Assembly: GCA_025454405.1 (NCBI GenBank)
Contig: JALOON010000056.1
Location: 34,120 to 98,119 of the forward strand
Source of the DNA: Oscillatoriaceae cyanobacterium Prado104
GTDB taxonomy: Bacteria > Cyanobacteriota > Cyanobacteriia > Cyanobacteriales > Microcoleaceae
Direction: 5' to 3'
Length of the DNA stretch: 64,000 bases
A program made the position numbers and the translations under genes. A model generated the notes under the pieces. It had not been told where the DNA came from and searched no databases. It saw nothing but the letters and a program-made list of their open reading frames with translations. Each line of letters starts with the position of its first letter. Position 1 is the first letter of the stretch. Of the stretch, positions 62,662-64,000 are shown in pieces.

Positions 62662-62744
62662 AGGTCGCAGGTTCAAATCCCGCCTTAGCCATATACATTT
62701 CAATAGTGCCAGGGTGCTTTATACAAGCTTCCTGGAATTTTTAT
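62662..62744. repeat. attR: second copy of the 83-bp repeat
   Basis: Contains the tRNA 3' portion GAGGTCGCAGGTTCAAATCC with CGCCTTAGCC, then the same 50-bp flank as attL. Confidence 0.95.
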
Positions 62745-62848
62745 AGTTGCTATTTAGACAAAGCTGAGGCACCAGAGCAGAGTTTTTTGAACAGCTTAAC
62801 AGGGGTTTCTTTAAACACTACTGGACGATCTTCAAACAAATCGTCACC

Positions 62849-63079
62849 TTGATTTCGATCGTGGTAGGTTCTGTTTGGTTGGGACCCATGACGAAGGAGA
62901 TGACAGCCCTCTCTCAAGCAGGTCGATCGCAAGTTTTGCAGAATTCTGACTATCTCATGCTACAAAATACCGTTACCCTTGGTGGCGCACTACAAACTCT
63001 GACACTTCTAGCAGTCATCATCGTGTCCACCGTTAAACCCTGGGGCAAGCGAAAGGCAGCGCCAACCTCGAAAAAATAG
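62849..63079 (+). CDS. Small membrane protein, start uncertain
   Basis: At least 76 residues with two hydrophobic segments (LISIVVGSVWLG and LGGALQTLTLLAVIIVSTV), and a basic C terminus. The frame is open upstream to 62768 and reads GTRAEFFEQLNRGFFKHYWTI then FKQIVTL, which looks like real protein. There is no ATG, GTG or TTG in that extension, so the usable start is TTG 62849 unless the 5' end was altered when the element inserted at 62744. A terminator follows. Function unknown. Confidence 0.55.
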   Translation: MISIVVGSVWLGPMTKEMTALSQAGRSQVLQNSDYLMLQNTVTLGGALQTLTLLAVIIVSTVKPWGKRKAAPTSKK

Positions 63080-63106
63080 ATTCTTCAATTATTCACTCGG
63101 TAAAGT

Positions 63107-63142
63107 ACGCTCTCAACATTAGGAGCGTGTTTTTTATTTTTT
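63107..63142 (+). terminator. Rho-independent terminator after the small membrane protein
   Basis: ACGCTC (63107-63112) pairs with GAGCGT (63123-63128), followed by GTTTTTTATTTTTTC. Confidence 0.85.
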
Positions 63143-63155
63143 CTTAAGGTAGTTG

Positions 63156-63179
63156 TAGTCGTTATGACTATGATATACT
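63156..63179 (+). promoter_or_regulatory. Peroxiredoxin promoter with inverted repeat
   Basis: TATACT (63174-63179) is a fair -10 box. TAGTC-N5-GACTA (63156-63170) overlaps the -35/-10 gap and could bind a repressor such as a Fur-family redox sensor. A weak TTGTAG is at 63153. Confidence 0.5.
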
Positions 63180-63211
63180 TGTAACAGTTCGTAAAAAAGG
63201 AAACAAAATTT

Positions 63212-63811
63212 ATGACGAGTGAATGCCTCCGGGTCGGTCAAGCTGCGCCCGACTTCTCAGCCACAGCCGTAGTAGACCAGGAATTCAAGACTGTTAAGCT
63301 GTCGGACTACAAAGGCAAAAAATACGTCGTTCTGTTCTTCTACCCCTTGGACTTCACCTTTGTGTGCCCTACTGAGATTACAGCATTTAGCGATCGCTAC
63401 GAGGACTTCAAAAAAATCGATACCGAAATTCTCGGCGTTTCCGTTGACAGCGAATTCTCTCACCTCGCTTGGATACAAACAGACCGCAAATCCGGCGGCG
63501 TAGGCGACCTGAACTATCCTCTCGTTGCGGATATCAAGAAAACCATCAGCAGCGACTACAACGTCCTCGACCCCGAAGCAGGTATTGCCCTGAGAGGTCT
63601 GTTTATTATCGACAAAGAAGGCGTCATCCAACACGCTACGATCAACAACTTGGCTTTCGGTCGCAACGTCGATGAAACCCTGCGCACCCTGCAAGCTATT
63701 CAGTACGTTCAATCTCACCCCGATGAAGTTTGTCCTGCAGGCTGGCAGCCCGGTGACAAGACGATGACTCCCGATCCGGTCAAGTCTAAGGTCTTCTTTG
63801 CTGCGGTTTAA
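63212..63811 (+). CDS. 2-Cys peroxiredoxin
   Basis: 199 residues. A typical 2-Cys thiol peroxidase that reduces H2O2 using thioredoxin. The peroxidatic site is FYPLDFTFVCPTE and the resolving Cys is in DEVCPAGWQPG. The C-terminal FAAV replaces the YF motif linked to sensitivity to over-oxidation in eukaryotes. It is a single-gene unit with its own promoter and likely dimer-forming. Confidence 0.96.
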   Translation: MTSECLRVGQAAPDFSATAVVDQEFKTVKLSDYKGKKYVVLFFYPLDFTFVCPTEITAFSDRYEDFKKIDTEILGVSVDSEFSHLAWIQTDRKSGGVGDLNYPLVADIKKTISSDYNVLDPEAGIALRGLFIIDKEGVIQHATINNLAFGRNVDETLRTLQAIQYVQSHPDEVCPAGWQPGDKTMTPDPVKSKVFFAAV

Positions 63812-63828
63812 GTGCGTTACATTGAGAT

Positions 63829-63893
63829 TTAGATCCCCCCTAGCCCCCCTTAAGAAGGGGGGGACCGGAAGTGCTCAAAGTCCCCCTTTTTAA
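63829..63893. repeat. Palindromic C/G-run repeat plus one 37-bp unit
   Basis: CCCCCCTAGCCCCCCTTAAG and then AAGGGGGGGA, followed by CCGGAAGTGCTCAAAGTCCCC. It is related to 25528-25690 (reversed palindrome) and to the insert in menD. It lies after the peroxiredoxin gene. Confidence 0.85.
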
Positions 63894-64000
63894 GCTATCC
63901 CTTATAAGGATCTTTCTTAATATTTGCGATCGCAAACCCTCGTGCCCTGAAATCATTGATTCTTTGTTAGCTGATTTTCAATAATCGAGGTCTATCGTCA

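Larger units (their letters stand above)
61255..62744 (+). mobile_element. Minimal tRNA-integrated element containing only an integrase
   Basis: Bounded by the 83-bp repeats (61255-61337 and 62662-62744). The only gene inside is the tyrosine recombinase. The tRNA is intact at attL; the attR copy lacks the 5' half. This is about 1.4 kb of cargo between the repeats. Confidence 0.92.

Noticed and set aside
62641..62700. Possible second tRNA gene
   Set aside because: Only the 3' half is present, as expected of an attR site.

Overview
The window is chromosomal DNA from a filamentous, non-heterocystous-type cyanobacterium, most like the Oscillatoria/Microcoleus group. Three things support this. 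HIP1 octamers (GCGATCGC) are very frequent. The gene set is cyanobacterial: bidirectional hydrogenase hoxH/hoxW, phylloquinone menF/menD, a cyanobacterial-type gshA, a CAAD-tagged glutamyl-tRNA synthetase, DUF2256, DUF4330, and a PEP-CTERM-like exported protein. Short tandem and palindromic repeats fill the spacers and some genes. The species assignment is inference; no marker such as 16S rRNA is present.

Layout. 0-7 kb: a secreted nuclease, then hoxH and its maturation protease hoxW, each preceded by a tandem repeat array, then the tightly coupled menF-menD pair. 7-20 kb: a TerB-like protein, an M61 peptidase, a Crp-type regulator, an inositol-phosphatase-like enzyme, a glycosyltransferase, an exported protein, an ABC1/UbiB kinase, and a solute-binding lipoprotein beside a membrane class III nucleotide cyclase. 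20-29 kb: Uma2, a beta-lactamase-fold protein, TrmJ, DUF2256, a PotD-like binding protein and glmU, mixed with three decayed genes (TPR protein, isoaspartyl peptidase, metallophosphoesterase).

29-34 kb is the accessory island: a remnant hicA, two tandem XRE regulators, a complete hicBA pair, a higBA-like pair, an unknown one-helix membrane protein, and a STAND (NB-ARC) ATPase with a VMAP-type N-terminal helix-turn-helix. The last two are divergent across a promoter region holding five TGTCA motifs. 34-39 kb: a GluRS-CAAD fusion and a TnpB whose RuvC-I segment appears deleted. 39-57 kb: hydrolase, DUF4330, glutaredoxin, leuD, a GAF histidine kinase, a GH13 amylase, an Rpn-type nuclease, an HD protein, a Mo-nitrogenase-C-terminal-domain protein, an AI-2E-type permease and gshA. 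57-64 kb: trmL, a probable c-di-AMP riboswitch ahead of a LysM/M23 murein hydrolase, a tRNA-Met carrying a minimal integrase-only element bounded by 83-bp repeats, a small membrane protein and a 2-Cys peroxiredoxin.

A recurring theme is repeat traffic. At least five families of short palindromic or tandem repeats are dispersed in the spacers. Related sequence sits in frame inside menD, the M61 peptidase and trmJ, and one array has replaced the 5' half of a phosphoesterase gene. Coordinates, motifs and repeats were read directly. Family names rest on recognised motifs, not on database searches.
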